Source of the DNA: Methanoregula sp.
GTDB taxonomy: Archaea > Halobacteriota > Methanomicrobia > Methanomicrobiales > Methanospirillaceae
NCBI GenBank assembly: GCA_028679075.1
Contig: JAJRCF010000004.1
Coordinates: forward strand, 1-64,000
Direction of reading: 5' to 3'
Length of the DNA stretch: 64,000 bases
The first letter of the stretch is position 1. Every line of letters starts with the position of its first letter. The translations under genes and the position numbers were made by a program. A model generated the notes under the pieces. The model saw only the letters and a list, made by a program, of their open reading frames with translations, ran no database searches and was not told where the DNA came from. Of this stretch, positions 29,383-41,200 are shown piece after piece.

Positions 29383-30057
29383 ATGAGCGACAATATGTAC
29401 CTCGACCAGCAGCCGCTGGGAGCGGTGACCTTTGCAGAGAACCCGGAGCCCCGGTGCCCCTGCCTGTTGCTGCTCGACACATCAGGATCGATGGCCGGCG
29501 AAGCGATCGCCGAGCTGAATGCCGGGATCAAATCGTTCTACAATGAACTCCAGGGCGATTCCCTTGCAATAAAGCGGGTCGAGGTCGCACTCCTCACGTT
29601 CGGCCCGGTCCGGGTCATCAGCGAGTTCAACACCGCGGAATGCTTCTTCGACCCCCAGCTCGAAGCCGTGGGCGACACCCCGATGGGCGAGGCGATCCGG
29701 AAGGGTGCCGAGCTGATCCGTGCAAGGAAGGAGCAGTACCGGGCAAACGGCATCTCGTTCTACCGGCCGTGGATCTTCCTTATCACCGACGGGGCCCCGA
29801 CCGACGAGTGGCAGAGCGCTGCGGCGCTCGTCCGGGAGGGCGAGGTGTCCAAGTCCTTTGCCTTCTTTGCCATCGGCGTCAACAAGGCGGACATGAAGAT
29901 CTTAAAACAGATCTCCGTCCGCGAGCCGGTCAAGCTCCAGGGCCTGAAGTTCCGGGAGTTCTTCCAGTGGCTCTCCAATTCCATGAAGTCCGCGTCCCGG
30001 TCCAACCCCGGCGACCGGATCCAGCTCGCTCCACCGCTCGGGTGGAGTGAGATATGA
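29383..30057 (+). CDS. vWA domain protein (TerY-like)
   Basis: [30 protein letters not shown]; first gene of a vWA-PP2C-kinase triad with overlapping ORFs. Confidence 0.9.
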   Translation: MSDNMYLDQQPLGAVTFAENPEPRCPCLLLLDTSGSMAGEAIAELNAGIKSFYNELQGDSLAIKRVEVALLTFGPVRVISEFNTAECFFDPQLEAVGDTPMGEAIRKGAELIRARKEQYRANGISFYRPWIFLITDGAPTDEWQSAAALVREGEVSKSFAFFAIGVNKADMKILKQISVREPVKLQGLKFREFFQWLSNSMKSASRSNPGDRIQLAPPLGWSEI

Positions 30058-30821
30058 TATGGAAATCCACCGCTTCATCTGTCACGGGAAGATCGCACCT
30101 GGACCGCGGTGAGAGCGGACAGGACTACAGCCGTGCCGGCTCCATCCGGATCGCGGATAGTGAATTTTTTATCGGTCTTGCCGCTGACGGCGCCGGCAGT
30201 ACTACCGACGGGGGGCGGGGGGCAGAGATCGCGTGCGAGACCGCATGGGAATGCATCATCGGCAACCTCCGGCAGGACGGCGACCTCCCAAACATTCCGG
30301 ATGAAGAAATCCGGCGCTGGATTACCGCATCGCGGGACGCCACCGCAGCGGAGGCCGCGGGCAGGGGGAAGCGGCTGAAGGACTATGCCTGCACACTCCT
30401 CGGGGTGGTGACCGGCAGGGACCATGCCATCTTCTTCCAGATCGGCGATGGCGCAATCGTCGTGAGTGCCGGGGAAGACTACCAGACGATCTTCTGGCCG
30501 GAACAGGGAGAATACGCCAACACGACGTTCTTCGTCTCGGACGAAGCGTACCTGGAACGTCTCAGGATCCTGCATGCCCCGTCATCCCCCACGGAGATCG
30601 CCCTCTTCACGGACGGACTGCAGAACCTTGTCCTCTCCTTCTCGCAGAAGAAGGCCCATGCCGGTTTCTTCCGGCCCCTGTTCGAAGCGCTCCGCAGGGA
30701 CCCCGGTAACGGGTTCTCCGATTTCTCCGGCCAGCTCGGGCGGTTCCTCCTCCGTGACGACATCAGCACCCGGAGCGATGATGACAAGACCCTCATTCTT
30801 GCAGTACAGGTCGCGGGTTGA
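30054..30821 (+). CDS. PP2C-like protein serine/threonine phosphatase
   Basis: [26 protein letters not shown]...[11 protein letters not shown]...LFTDGLQNL...DDKTLIL; overlaps neighbours by 4 bp on both sides. Confidence 0.88.
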   Translation: MIWKSTASSVTGRSHLDRGESGQDYSRAGSIRIADSEFFIGLAADGAGSTTDGGRGAEIACETAWECIIGNLRQDGDLPNIPDEEIRRWITASRDATAAEAAGRGKRLKDYACTLLGVVTGRDHAIFFQIGDGAIVVSAGEDYQTIFWPEQGEYANTTFFVSDEAYLERLRILHAPSSPTEIALFTDGLQNLVLSFSQKKAHAGFFRPLFEALRRDPGNGFSDFSGQLGRFLLRDDISTRSDDDKTLILAVQVAG

Positions 30822-32839
30822 TCATGGTCACCGTTCCTCTCACGTCGTTTGTTGACAGCCATGGCACCTCCCTCCGCCTCGGCAAGCGGATCGGGAGCGG
30901 CGGCGAGGGGGATGTGTACGAACTCCTGGCAGCGCCGGATACCACGGTGGCAAAGATCTACAAAAAGCCGCTGGACGCTTACAAGCAGGAGAAGCTGCGG
31001 CTGATGGCCCGGGGGTGCAATGACGAGCTTGAGGGCATTTCTGCGTGGCCAACCGATGTGCTCTGCACCCGGCCGGGCGGCCCGGTGGTCGGCTTCCTGA
31101 TGCCGAGGATTGCTGACGCAAAGCCGATCCACATGCTGTACGGGCCCACGCACCGTAAAGAGACCTTCCCCCATGCGGACTGGCGGTTCCTTGTGAGGGC
31201 GGCAAAGAACCTCGCGGCCGCCTTCTCCGTGATCCATAAATACGGTTACGTGATCGGGGACGTCAACGAGGGCAACATCCTTGTCGATGACAAGGCCTGC
31301 GTCCGCTTAATCGACTGCGACTCATTCCAGGTACGGTCTTATGAGCGCCTGTATTACTGCGAGGTCGGGGTGGCGCACTTCACCCCCCCGGAGCTCCAGA
31401 AGTCCACCAACTTCCGGCTCGCACGGACGGCCAACCACGACAATTTCGGGCTCGCGATCCTGATCTTCCAGCTCCTCTTCCTCGGGCGCCACCCCTATGC
31501 AGGGGTCTACTCCGGCAAGGAGGACATGCCGATCGAGAAGGCGATCGATGAGTTCCGGTTCGCCTACAGCAGGAATGCCCGGCTGAAGGCGATCGCGCCC
31601 CCGCCAAACTCTGTCGGCCCTGCGATCGTCCCGGACCGGATTGCCCGGCTCTTCGAAGAGGCCTTTGCCGAATCCGGGACCGGGTACGGGGGCCGCCCGA
31701 CGGCCGAGGTCTGGTGGGACGTGCTGGACCCCTTCGAGGCAAAGCTCCGCCGGTGCCCGGCAGACGGGGTCCATTACTACTACTCCGGCCTCTCGTCCTG
31801 CCCGTGGTGCCGGCTCGAAGAGGCATCGGGAGTCCTCATCTTCCTTTCCGCTGACAGCATCACGAAGATCGATCTCAGACGCGAGTGGCAGAACGTGGAG
31901 GCAGTCCATCCTCCGGGGCCTATGCCGGTGATCAGCCCGGACGCGTACCACCCAGGCCCGGTCCCGCTCGCCCCGGCCGTGGAACGGTCCCTTGCGTTCC
32001 GGAAGGTCCGCCAGCTCGCCGGCGCAGTGCTTGCCGGGGGCTGCCTGATTCTCGCAATCGGGGAGGTGATCATCGATCCCTGGGAGGTCCTCCTGATGGG
32101 GGCAATCGCGATCGCCCTCTTCTTCTTCCCGGGAAAGGAGGCGGAAGAGCGGAAGCGCCGTTGGGCCAGCCTCGAGTCAGCAGGATATATGTGGCGGCTC
32201 TGGAACCGGAAATGGACCGAGGAGGCAGGCGATGCCGCATTCCTTGCCCAATTGGCGCGCCTGCGGGAACTCAAACATACCTACGAGCATATCAACCGGC
32301 AGTTCCAGAACGACCTTACCTCCCTTGAGACCACGGTCCGGGAACGCCAGGTGCAGCAGTTCCTCAGGAAATACCCGGTGGACCGGACCACCCTGCCCCG
32401 GTTTGGGACCGCCATACTGGCAGGTTTGAAAGCGGCAGGCATCGCGACTGCAGCGGACGTGATACCGGCGAACCTGCACCGCGTCCCGCGGCTGGACCCG
32501 ACTATCAGGGGCGAACTTATCTCGTGGCGGGAGAGGCTGAGTGCCGCATTTTTGTTCGATCCCACGAAAGGTGTGGACCAGGCCGATGTCCGGGCTCTCG
32601 TCCACCGTTACCAGCCGCAGATGCGGCCGGTCGAACGGGAACTGCTGCAGGGGGCTGCCCGGCTCTCCCGGATCCAGCAGGATGTCCTGAAAAAACGGGT
32701 CATGCTCCGGCAACCCGTGGAGAAGAGGGCACAGGAACTGGCCAGGGCAATGGCGGACTACCGGCCGTTCGAGAGCCCTGTGGAAGAGGCGATCCGCCGG
32801 GACATCGAGGCCGTCGGTTCATACCTCTTCTCCCGGTAA
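30818..32839 (+). CDS. Protein kinase-like protein with TM pair and helix-hairpin-helix C-terminus (TerY-P triad kinase)
   Basis: GKRIGSGGEGDVYEL, VAKIYKK, YVIGDVNEGNILVDDKACVRLIDCDSFQV; C-terminal FGTAILAGLKAAGIATAADVIPANLHRVPRLDPTIRGEL. Confidence 0.88.
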   Translation: MIMVTVPLTSFVDSHGTSLRLGKRIGSGGEGDVYELLAAPDTTVAKIYKKPLDAYKQEKLRLMARGCNDELEGISAWPTDVLCTRPGGPVVGFLMPRIADAKPIHMLYGPTHRKETFPHADWRFLVRAAKNLAAAFSVIHKYGYVIGDVNEGNILVDDKACVRLIDCDSFQVRSYERLYYCEVGVAHFTPPELQKSTNFRLARTANHDNFGLAILIFQLLFLGRHPYAGVYSGKEDMPIEKAIDEFRFAYSRNARLKAIAPPPNSVGPAIVPDRIARLFEEAFAESGTGYGGRPTAEVWWDVLDPFEAKLRRCPADGVHYYYSGLSSCPWCRLEEASGVLIFLSADSITKIDLRREWQNVEAVHPPGPMPVISPDAYHPGPVPLAPAVERSLAFRKVRQLAGAVLAGGCLILAIGEVIIDPWEVLLMGAIAIALFFFPGKEAEERKRRWASLESAGYMWRLWNRKWTEEAGDAAFLAQLARLRELKHTYEHINRQFQNDLTSLETTVRERQVQQFLRKYPVDRTTLPRFGTAILAGLKAAGIATAADVIPANLHRVPRLDPTIRGELISWRERLSAAFLFDPTKGVDQADVRALVHRYQPQMRPVERELLQGAARLSRIQQDVLKKRVMLRQPVEKRAQELARAMADYRPFESPVEEAIRRDIEAVGSYLFSR

Positions 32840-32862
32840 CCTGCCACGGCACGGGGCCCGGG

Positions 32863-34356
32863 TTACGCGTTCCCGGTATACGCAAAGTCGATGTAGCCCC
32901 GGTACGGGTCGGTGGCAAGCAGCCTGACGCTGATCTTCTGGCCCACCCGGAGGCCCTTCTGGCCTTCCATGACCCGCCCTTCCACCGGCGGAGTAGTGAG
33001 CCGGACATAGGTGCCTTTCTCGGACGCGCCGGTGACGAGGCCGGTGAAGGTCTTCCCGACCTGGTCGCGGAGGAGGACGGCGGCGGCTGCCTTGCGCATG
33101 AACCGCTCGGCCTTCTTGGACTGCTTCTCCTGCTCGGTCAGCCAGAGGCAGAGGTCCTCGAGTTCCTGTACGGAATAAGGGCTGGGCTTCTTGTCGAGGA
33201 CGGATTTGATAAGCCGCTGGATGATAAGGTCAACATACCGCCGGTTCGGGGCAGTACCGTGAGTGTAATCGGTGACCGCGAGGGCAAAATGGCCGATCGG
33301 GTAACTGCCGGGCTGGAGCATCGCGTACTCACCCGGGCCCATCAGTTTGATGACCGTGAGGGAGAGGTCGGGGAACCGCTCGGGATCGGCCTTCTTCTGT
33401 GCAATGAGGAAGCGGGCCAGTGCCTGCACGTCCGGCTGGGCCGGCAGCTTCTCGCCAAGGGCTGCGGCAACAAGGACGATCCCCTCCCAGTTCTTCGGCA
33501 CCCGCACCACCCGTTCGATCCGGGGGATGCCGGCGTCAGATAGGAAGGCCATCATGGTCCGGTTCGCTGCTACCATGAACTCCTCGATGAGGGAGCGGGC
33601 CGCGTTCATCTCGACAACCGTGAGGTCTTTAACCACCCCTTTCTCGTAGATCGCCTGCGCCTCGATTGTCTGGAGGTCAAGCGCCCCCTGACCGGTCCGC
33701 TGCTGCCGCAGGCGCACCGCTGCCTCGTGCTGCAGCCGGATCTGCTCCGCAAGGCCGGGCACGGCACGGACGCCCTCCGGTTCCGGCCCGGTCCCCTCGA
33801 GCCATGCGCCCACCTGTTCGTACACGAGTTTGGCATAGTTGGTAACATATGCACGGCAGATGGTCCCGTACCGGATGGTGCCATCCGGAAGCACCCAGTA
33901 GTCAACGACCATGGCAGCGCAATCCTTCCCCGGGAGGAGCGAGGTGATCCCCGCAGAGAACTTTGAGGGAAGCATGGGGAAGGTAACGATATCGAGGTAT
34001 TGCGATGCTCCGTTGTGGGCCGCATGCCTGTCGGTGCGTGAGCCTTTCGGCACCCATAGATCGACATCCGCGATCGCGACCTGCACGTGGATCTCCCCGT
34101 TCTTCTCCTTCACGCAGTACTCCATCTGGTCGAGGTCCATCGAGTCAAAATTGTCGATCGATGACCAGAGGAGTGCACGCAGGTCCTGTGCGTTATGCCG
34201 GGGCAGGGCCCGGTTATCGCCGTCGATCGCACTCACTTCACGCATCACGGCATTCTCGAACTGCGGTTTGAACCCGTATTTCTTCATGGCGTCCCACGCG
34301 ATCGCTTTCATGTCGATCTGCACGCCGCCTAGTCGTCCCGGGGGTTGTCTGCTCAT
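32863..34356 (-). CDS. RNB-domain exoribonuclease (RNase II/R family)
   Basis: AIDGDNRALPRHNAQDLRALLWSSIDNFDSMDLDQMEYC, HVQVAIADVDLWVPKGS, HGTAPNRRYVDLIIQRL; S1-like C-terminus. Confidence 0.88.
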   Translation of the reverse strand: MSRQPPGRLGGVQIDMKAIAWDAMKKYGFKPQFENAVMREVSAIDGDNRALPRHNAQDLRALLWSSIDNFDSMDLDQMEYCVKEKNGEIHVQVAIADVDLWVPKGSRTDRHAAHNGASQYLDIVTFPMLPSKFSAGITSLLPGKDCAAMVVDYWVLPDGTIRYGTICRAYVTNYAKLVYEQVGAWLEGTGPEPEGVRAVPGLAEQIRLQHEAAVRLRQQRTGQGALDLQTIEAQAIYEKGVVKDLTVVEMNAARSLIEEFMVAANRTMMAFLSDAGIPRIERVVRVPKNWEGIVLVAAALGEKLPAQPDVQALARFLIAQKKADPERFPDLSLTVIKLMGPGEYAMLQPGSYPIGHFALAVTDYTHGTAPNRRYVDLIIQRLIKSVLDKKPSPYSVQELEDLCLWLTEQEKQSKKAERFMRKAAAAVLLRDQVGKTFTGLVTGASEKGTYVRLTTPPVEGRVMEGQKGLRVGQKISVRLLATDPYRGYIDFAYTGNA

Positions 34357-34667
34357 GGCTGATCAGCAGACTGTCTGTCGTTCTCCCATATGTCCTGATC
34401 GGCCCTGACATCGCGATCTGCACGGGATGCGAAACGGGGGAATTTCAGTCATATTTTTCCAATAAACTGCCGGCTGGTTTATGTAAACGGGAGGATACGT
34501 ACCTCCCACAATGCCGCAGTGTGACCCGCTGAATAGTGTGACCTGTAGCATCTTTCACGTGAGAGGATGGGGCCGAAACACACGGCATTTCCCGTCCCTG
34601 AACTGATCTTCCCGTCGATTATAAAAATAATTAAAAAAAAGGTTCCATAATCCGGGTGTTCAGGCGA

Positions 34668-37600
34668 ATGTTTACGATCCTCTATGTGGATGACGAACCA
34701 GACCTGCTGGTGCTGGGCCGTCAGTTCCTGGAACGTTCGCCGGAGTTCAGGGTCCTTCCCATGGCCTCCGCACCGGAAGCCTTGGCATCCCCCGAAATCA
34801 AGTGCTGCGATGCGATTGTCTCGGATTACCAGATGCCGGATATGGATGGGATCGAGTTCTTAAAAGCCGTGAGGGAGCAGTTCGGCGACATCCCGTTCAT
34901 CCTCTTCACCGGGCGGGGCCGGGAAGAGATCGTGATCCAGGCAATCAACAACGGCGCGGACTTCTACCTCCAGAAAGGCGGGGATGCAATGGCGCAGTTT
35001 GCCGAGCTGGAACACAAGATCCGGCAGGCCGTGGCCCGTCGCCAGGCGGAGCATCTGCTCGTGGAATCGGAGAAACGCCTTGCCGATATCATCAACTTCC
35101 TGCCCGATGCCACGTTTGCCATCGACAGGGAAGGCCGGGTCATTGCCTGGAACCGCGCAATCGTGGAGATGACCGGGGCGAGTGCCGCGGAGATGCTCGG
35201 CAAGGGCAATCACGAGTACACGAGGCCGTTCTACGGCGACCGCCGGAAGGCCCTGATCGACATGGTCTTCGAGCCGGACGAGGTGCTCTCGCAGCACTAC
35301 ACCCATATCAGCCGCAGCCGGGGGATCCTTACCGGGGAGACCTCAATCTCCACGCCCGACGGCAGGCGCCGTATCCTCATGGCTACTGCACGGCCGCTCT
35401 ATGACCGGGATGGCGGGATCGCTGGTGCGATCGAATCTCTCCGGGATATCTCCGGTATGAGAGACGCGGAAGAGGCGCTCCGGGCAAGCGAGGAGAAATA
35501 CCGGCTGGTCGTGGAACACAGCCAGGACGCGATCTATATCCACCGGTCCGACCGGGTGCTCTTCGCCAACAATCGGGCTGCAGAACTCACCGGTTACACC
35601 CACGATGAACTTATGGCGATCCGGCTCTGGGACCTTGTGCACCCGGATGACCGGGCCGGCCTCATGGAGAACGCGAAGAAGCGTTTTGCCGGTGCTGATA
35701 TACCCCCGGGGTTCACTGCCCGGCTCATTACAAAGGACGGCCCGATCATTCCCTGCGAATTTTTCGTGGACCTCATCGATTACCTGGGTGCCCCCGCGAT
35801 CCTCGGGATTGCCCGGGACATCAGGGTGCGCAAAGAGGCCGAGGACTCACTCCGGGCAAGCGAGGCCCGGTTCCGGGAGCTGGCCGAGCTCCTCCCCCAG
35901 ATCATCTTCGAGACAGACAGCGATTTTGGGATCACGTACGCGAACCACCATGCCCGCACCGTGACCGGACTCACGCCGGACGATCTCACACAGGGCCATT
36001 CCGTCTTCAACTTAATTGCAGAAAAGGACCATGCACGTGCAAAGGAGAGCATCGGGAAGATCATACGGGGAGAACCCATCGATCACCATGAGTACGAGGT
36101 GATACGCCGTAACGGCACCGCGTTTACTGCCTATATCTACGCGGCCCCCATCATGCATGACGGGACCTTTGCCGGGTTACGCGGGGTGGTCGCGGATGTC
36201 TCCGAGCGGAAGCGGACGGAAAGGGAACTGCGTACTGCCTACGAAAAACTTGCCGCACAGGAAAAAACGTTACGCCGGCAGTACGAAGAACTGGCCACGT
36301 CCGAAGAGAACCTCCGGGCAACGCAGGTGTCAGTCGACCAGGCTGCGTTCGGCATCCTCTGGCTCTCACCGGAAGGAAAGATCATCTACGTCAATGATGC
36401 GCAATGCCGGATGCTTGGCTATACCCGGGAAGAGTTGCTGGACATGTCTGTCTGGGATATTACCCCCGGCTATGATCCCGCACATTATACAGAACGCTGG
36501 AGGCAGCTCAAGAACGTGAAATCGTGGCTGTTCGAGACAGAGCACCGTACAAAGGACGGGAGGAGGTATCCGGTTGAAGTCATTGGCAAGTACTTTTCTT
36601 TCGGGGACAGGGAGATTTATTATGCCTTTGAACAGGACATAACCGGCCGTAAACAGGCGGAAGAAGCACTGCGAAAGAGCGAGGAGCAGTTCCGGGAGCT
36701 CGGCGAATACATGCCCCAGATCATCTTCGAGACGGACAAGGAGTTCCGGGTCACGTACGTGAACCGCCAGGCCCGCCATCTGACCGGCCTGACCCAGGAA
36801 GACCTTGACCGGGGCTTCAGCGTCTTTGATTTCATTGCCCCAAAGGACCATGAGCGGATCAGGAGGAACACCGTAGCGGTGATACGGGGCGACCGCGATT
36901 ACGAGCACGAATATACCGCAATTCTCCGGGACGGCACTATCCTCTCCGTCCTGATCTATGCCGCACCCATCCTGCATGACGGGACCTTTGCCGGGTTGCG
37001 CGGGATGGTCGTCGATGTCACCGAGAAGAAACAGGTGGAGGAGGCGCTGCGCAAAAGCGAGGACAAGTACCGCCACATCCTCGAGAACCTGCAGGACGCG
37101 TACCTCCGCATGGACCGGGACGGGACCCTTACCATGGTAAACCCGTCGGCTGCACGCATCTACGGGTACAGGTCCCCGGACGAGATGATCGGGATGTCTG
37201 TCTCGACACTGTTCCGCGATCCGGGACAGAGAACATGGGTCAAAGAACTCCTGAAGAATGAGGGGAATGTAAGCGACATCACCGGAGAGGGACAGCGCAA
37301 AGATGGCTCGTTCTTCTGGGTATCGATCAGCGCCCAGTCCCTGCGGGACAGCGAGGGGCACATGATCGGCACCGAAGTAATCTCACGGGACATCACCGAA
37401 AGAAAGGTGATGGAGCACGCGATTCAGGAGACAAACCGGAAGCTCAACCTCCTCAATAACATTACCCGGCACGACGTGATAAACCAGCTGACAGCCCTGC
37501 ATGGCTATATTCAGCTCGCGGAGACGAAGAAACCCGACCCCGTCGTGATGGATTACCTGGACCGGATCGCGGAGGCCGCCGATACGGTGGGGCGACAGAT

Positions 37601-38081
37601 CGCGTTCACCCGGGACTACCAGGAGCTGGGCGTCAAGGCCCCGTCGTGGTTCGTACTCGACAAGGTCGTGGCGAAGGCCTCGGGCACGGCCGTGCCGGTA
37701 CGGTTCTCCGGCGCGTGCCATGCAGTCTCTGTCCTTGCCGACCCGATGCTCGAGCGGGTCTTCTTCAACCTCTTCGAGAACGCGGTCCGGCACGGGAGGA
37801 GCGTGACAGGAATTACCGTCCGCTGCGAGCGGGAGCCCGACGGCCTGTTCGTGATTGTCGAGGACGACGGGGTAGGGGTGAAGCCGCACGAGAAAGAGAG
37901 GATCTTTACCAAGGGGTACGGGAAGAACACGGGCTTTGGCCTCTTCCTGACAAAAGAGATCCTCGCGATTACCGGGATCACCATCCGCGAGACCGGCACC
38001 TTCGGGAAGGGCGCCCGGTTCGAGATGTTTGTACCTGAAGGAGCATACCGGCTGCCGGATAAGAAAGGGAAGAAGGCATAG
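34668..38081 (+). CDS. REC-multiPAS hybrid sensor histidine kinase
   Basis: N-terminal FTILYVDDEPDLL receiver; repeated PAS/PAC; NNITRHDVINQLTALHGYIQLAE; ATPase motifs EDDGVGVKPHEKERIFTKGYGKNTGFGLFL. Confidence 0.92.
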   Translation: MFTILYVDDEPDLLVLGRQFLERSPEFRVLPMASAPEALASPEIKCCDAIVSDYQMPDMDGIEFLKAVREQFGDIPFILFTGRGREEIVIQAINNGADFYLQKGGDAMAQFAELEHKIRQAVARRQAEHLLVESEKRLADIINFLPDATFAIDREGRVIAWNRAIVEMTGASAAEMLGKGNHEYTRPFYGDRRKALIDMVFEPDEVLSQHYTHISRSRGILTGETSISTPDGRRRILMATARPLYDRDGGIAGAIESLRDISGMRDAEEALRASEEKYRLVVEHSQDAIYIHRSDRVLFANNRAAELTGYTHDELMAIRLWDLVHPDDRAGLMENAKKRFAGADIPPGFTARLITKDGPIIPCEFFVDLIDYLGAPAILGIARDIRVRKEAEDSLRASEARFRELAELLPQIIFETDSDFGITYANHHARTVTGLTPDDLTQGHSVFNLIAEKDHARAKESIGKIIRGEPIDHHEYEVIRRNGTAFTAYIYAAPIMHDGTFAGLRGVVADVSERKRTERELRTAYEKLAAQEKTLRRQYEELATSEENLRATQVSVDQAAFGILWLSPEGKIIYVNDAQCRMLGYTREELLDMSVWDITPGYDPAHYTERWRQLKNVKSWLFETEHRTKDGRRYPVEVIGKYFSFGDREIYYAFEQDITGRKQAEEALRKSEEQFRELGEYMPQIIFETDKEFRVTYVNRQARHLTGLTQEDLDRGFSVFDFIAPKDHERIRRNTVAVIRGDRDYEHEYTAILRDGTILSVLIYAAPILHDGTFAGLRGMVVDVTEKKQVEEALRKSEDKYRHILENLQDAYLRMDRDGTLTMVNPSAARIYGYRSPDEMIGMSVSTLFRDPGQRTWVKELLKNEGNVSDITGEGQRKDGSFFWVSISAQSLRDSEGHMIGTEVISRDITERKVMEHAIQETNRKLNLLNNITRHDVINQLTALHGYIQLAETKKPDPVVMDYLDRIAEAADTVGRQIAFTRDYQELGVKAPSWFVLDKVVAKASGTAVPVRFSGACHAVSVLADPMLERVFFNLFENAVRHGRSVTGITVRCEREPDGLFVIVEDDGVGVKPHEKERIFTKGYGKNTGFGLFLTKEILAITGITIRETGTFGKGARFEMFVPEGAYRLPDKKGKKA

Positions 38082-38267
38082 TCTCTTGCCAGCGAGGGAA
38101 CGGGAAGATCCCCCTGGAGTTGTTTCAAAATCTGTAATATAACGAAACCCTTTTTATGTCCCTGAAAAGGGTTTTAATATAGTAATTAATTGATCATACC
38201 TACCCCGGGTCACACGTGAAACGATAAAAAAATCTTTTTCCGGTAATACTGGCGGCGATACTGGCAG

Positions 38268-41200
38268 ATGAGAAAAGAGAGCGGTAAAAAAACAGCAACG
38301 GACACGCCGGGTTCACCTCAGATGCCTGTCACCGGTAAAAAGCGGGAGCTGGACGCACTCCGGGAGAGCGAATCCGTTCTGCGCAGTTTTTTTGACTCCG
38401 CCGGCGTCATGCGGGGCATTGTGGAAGTGATCGCCGATGATGACGTGCGTCATATCACCACGAATTCCGTGACCGCGGCATTTATCGGCCTGACTCCCGA
38501 CGCAATGAGGAATAAGTGCGGCTCTGAACTGGGCGAACCGAAAGAGATCCTCCGGTTGTGGGTGGGCTATTATATCGAGAGCCAGAAAAGTAAAAAAGCA
38601 GTCTCCTTTGAATACATGGACCCGCGGGGGGGATCCGAATCGTGGTTCCATGTCACCGTAAGCTACCTGGGAACACCCTCCCACGAGTACCCGCGGTTTG
38701 CATATGTGATGGTCGATATCACCAGCCGCAAACAGGCAGAAGAGGCGCTCAAAGCAGCAAATGAAGACCTTGAGTCCCGTATCCGCCAGAGGACCTCCGA
38801 ACTCATCAATGCTGTCGATTTCGCAAACACCGAACGCCACCGGCTCTACGATGTGCTGGAAGCGCTCCCCGTCTATGTCTGCCTGCTTGACAGCGATTAC
38901 CGCATGCCGTTTGCCAACAAGTATTTCCGGGAGACATTCAGGGAACCGCAAGGTCGCCGGTGCTACGAGTTCCTCTTCAACCGTACCGAACCCTGCGAGA
39001 TCTGTGAGTCCTATACGGTCATGAAGACCCGTGCGCCCCATCACTGGTTCTGGACCGGCCCGAACGGCAGGGACTACGATATCTACGATTACCCCTTCAC
39101 CGATACCGACTGGTCACTTATGATCCTCGAGATGGGGATCGACGTCACGGAACGGAAGAAGGCCGAGGAAGAATGGGCAATTCTCGCGTCCATTGTCGAG
39201 CACTCCGAGGATGCGATCATCGGAAAATCACTTTCTGGCGTTATCATGAGCTGGAATGCCGGTGCTGCGAAGATGTACGGGTATTCTGCAGAAGAGGCGA
39301 TCGGCCAGCATGTCTCGGTGCTCCTGCCTCCCGGCGCGGAAGATGACCTCGGCTATATCCTGGAACGGATCCGGAAGGGTGAACCGGTCTTCCAGTATGA
39401 TACGGTCCGGATGAAGAAAGACGGGTCGTTGATCCAGGTCTCTCTTACGGTCTCGCCGATCAAAGACCGGAAAGGAGTGTTGATCGGTGCATCTTCAATC
39501 GCACGGGATATCTCCGAGCGGAAGATGATCGCAGATACGATCGAAAAGGCCAATGTGTATAACCGAAGTCTTATCGAGGCGAGCCTGGACCCGCTCGTCA
39601 CCATTGCGCCTGACGGGACCATCAGCGATGTCAATGCAGCAACGATCCGGATTACCGGATATTCACGGGGGGAACTGATCGGGACCGACTTCTCGAACTA
39701 CTTCACGGAGCCGGACAAGGCAAAGGCAGGATACGAGAAAGTATTCCGCGACGGGTCAGTGACCGACTACGCGCTGGAGATCCGGAACAGGAACGGGCAT
39801 GTGACCCCGGTCCTCTATAATGCAACCGTGTACCGGGACACGCGGGGAAATGTCCTCGGTGTCTTTGCATCTGCCCGGGATATCACCGAACGGAAGAAGG
39901 CCGAAGAAGCGCTCAGCAGGGCGAATGCCTATAACAGGAGCCTGATCGAGGCGAGCCTGGACCCGCTCGTCACCATTGCACCTGACGGGACCATCAGCGA
40001 TGTCAATGCAGCAACGATCCGGATTACCGGATATTCGCGGGGGGAACTGATCGGGACCGACTTCTCGAACTACTTCACAGAACCGGATACGGCAAAGGCA
40101 GGATACGAAAAAGTATTCCGCGACGGGTCAGTGACCGATTATGCACTGGAGATCCGGAACAGGAACGGACAGGTAACCCCGGTCCTCTATAATGCATCCG
40201 TGTACCGGGACGCACAGGGAAATGTCCTCGGTGTCTTTGCCTCTGCCCGGGACATCACCGAACGGAAGAAGGCCGAAGAGGCACTCCGGAAGGCGCACGA
40301 TCTTCTTGAGGACCGGGTGGAAGAACGGACACGGGAACTGGTGCAGTCCAATGCCCAGCTCAAAGAGGAAATTTCCCAGCGCCGGATAGCGGAGTCCCTG
40401 GTGAAGAAGACCGTGTCCGAACTGTATGCCGCCATCGAATCAACAGCGGACGGGATGTATGTCGTAGACCGGGCCGGGAGGATTATCCGGTACAACCAGA
40501 ATTTTACGTCCATGTGGAAGATCCCTGACGACCTGCTCCAGAGCGGGGAAGACCGGGAGGTGTCAGGTTACCTGAGGACCCTGGTAAAAAATCCGGGGTT
40601 GTTCGATGAGAGCGAGGGACATTTCTCCCCAAAAGACCGCGAAACCTATGACATGCTAGAACTTAAGGATGGCCGGATCTTTGAACGGTATTCAAAACCA
40701 CAGAAGATGGATTCATCCATCATCGGCAGGGTCCTGAGTTACCGGGATGTCACCGACCGCCGGCATGCCGAGGAGAAACTCATCGCCTCGCTCCAGGAAA
40801 AGGAGATCCTGATCCGGGAGATCCACCACCGGGTCAAGAACAACCTCCAGATCATCTCAGGCCTGCTCAATATGACCCGGCTGAGGACAGACGACCCGGC
40901 AACAACCGGTATATTGACGGACATGATGATGAAGATCAAGACCATGGCCCAGATCCACACACGGCTGTACGAGAGCAAACAGGTCGATAAGATCAATATG
41001 GGCGGGCAGATCCGGGACCAGGTGGCCGATCTCTCCAGCATCTACGGGCAGTCCGGCCCGGAGATCGCCTGCGAGGTGGATGCGGAGGACCTTTACCTCC
41101 CGGTCGACCAGGCGATCCCCTGTGCACTGGTGGTCAATGAAGCCCTCTCCAATTCCTTTAAACATGCCTTCAGGAAGCGCAGGCACGGGACCATCAGGGT

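Noticed and set aside
36366-37361. 331-aa minus-strand ORF inside the PAS kinase
   Set aside because: Shadow of the strongly supported kinase frame.
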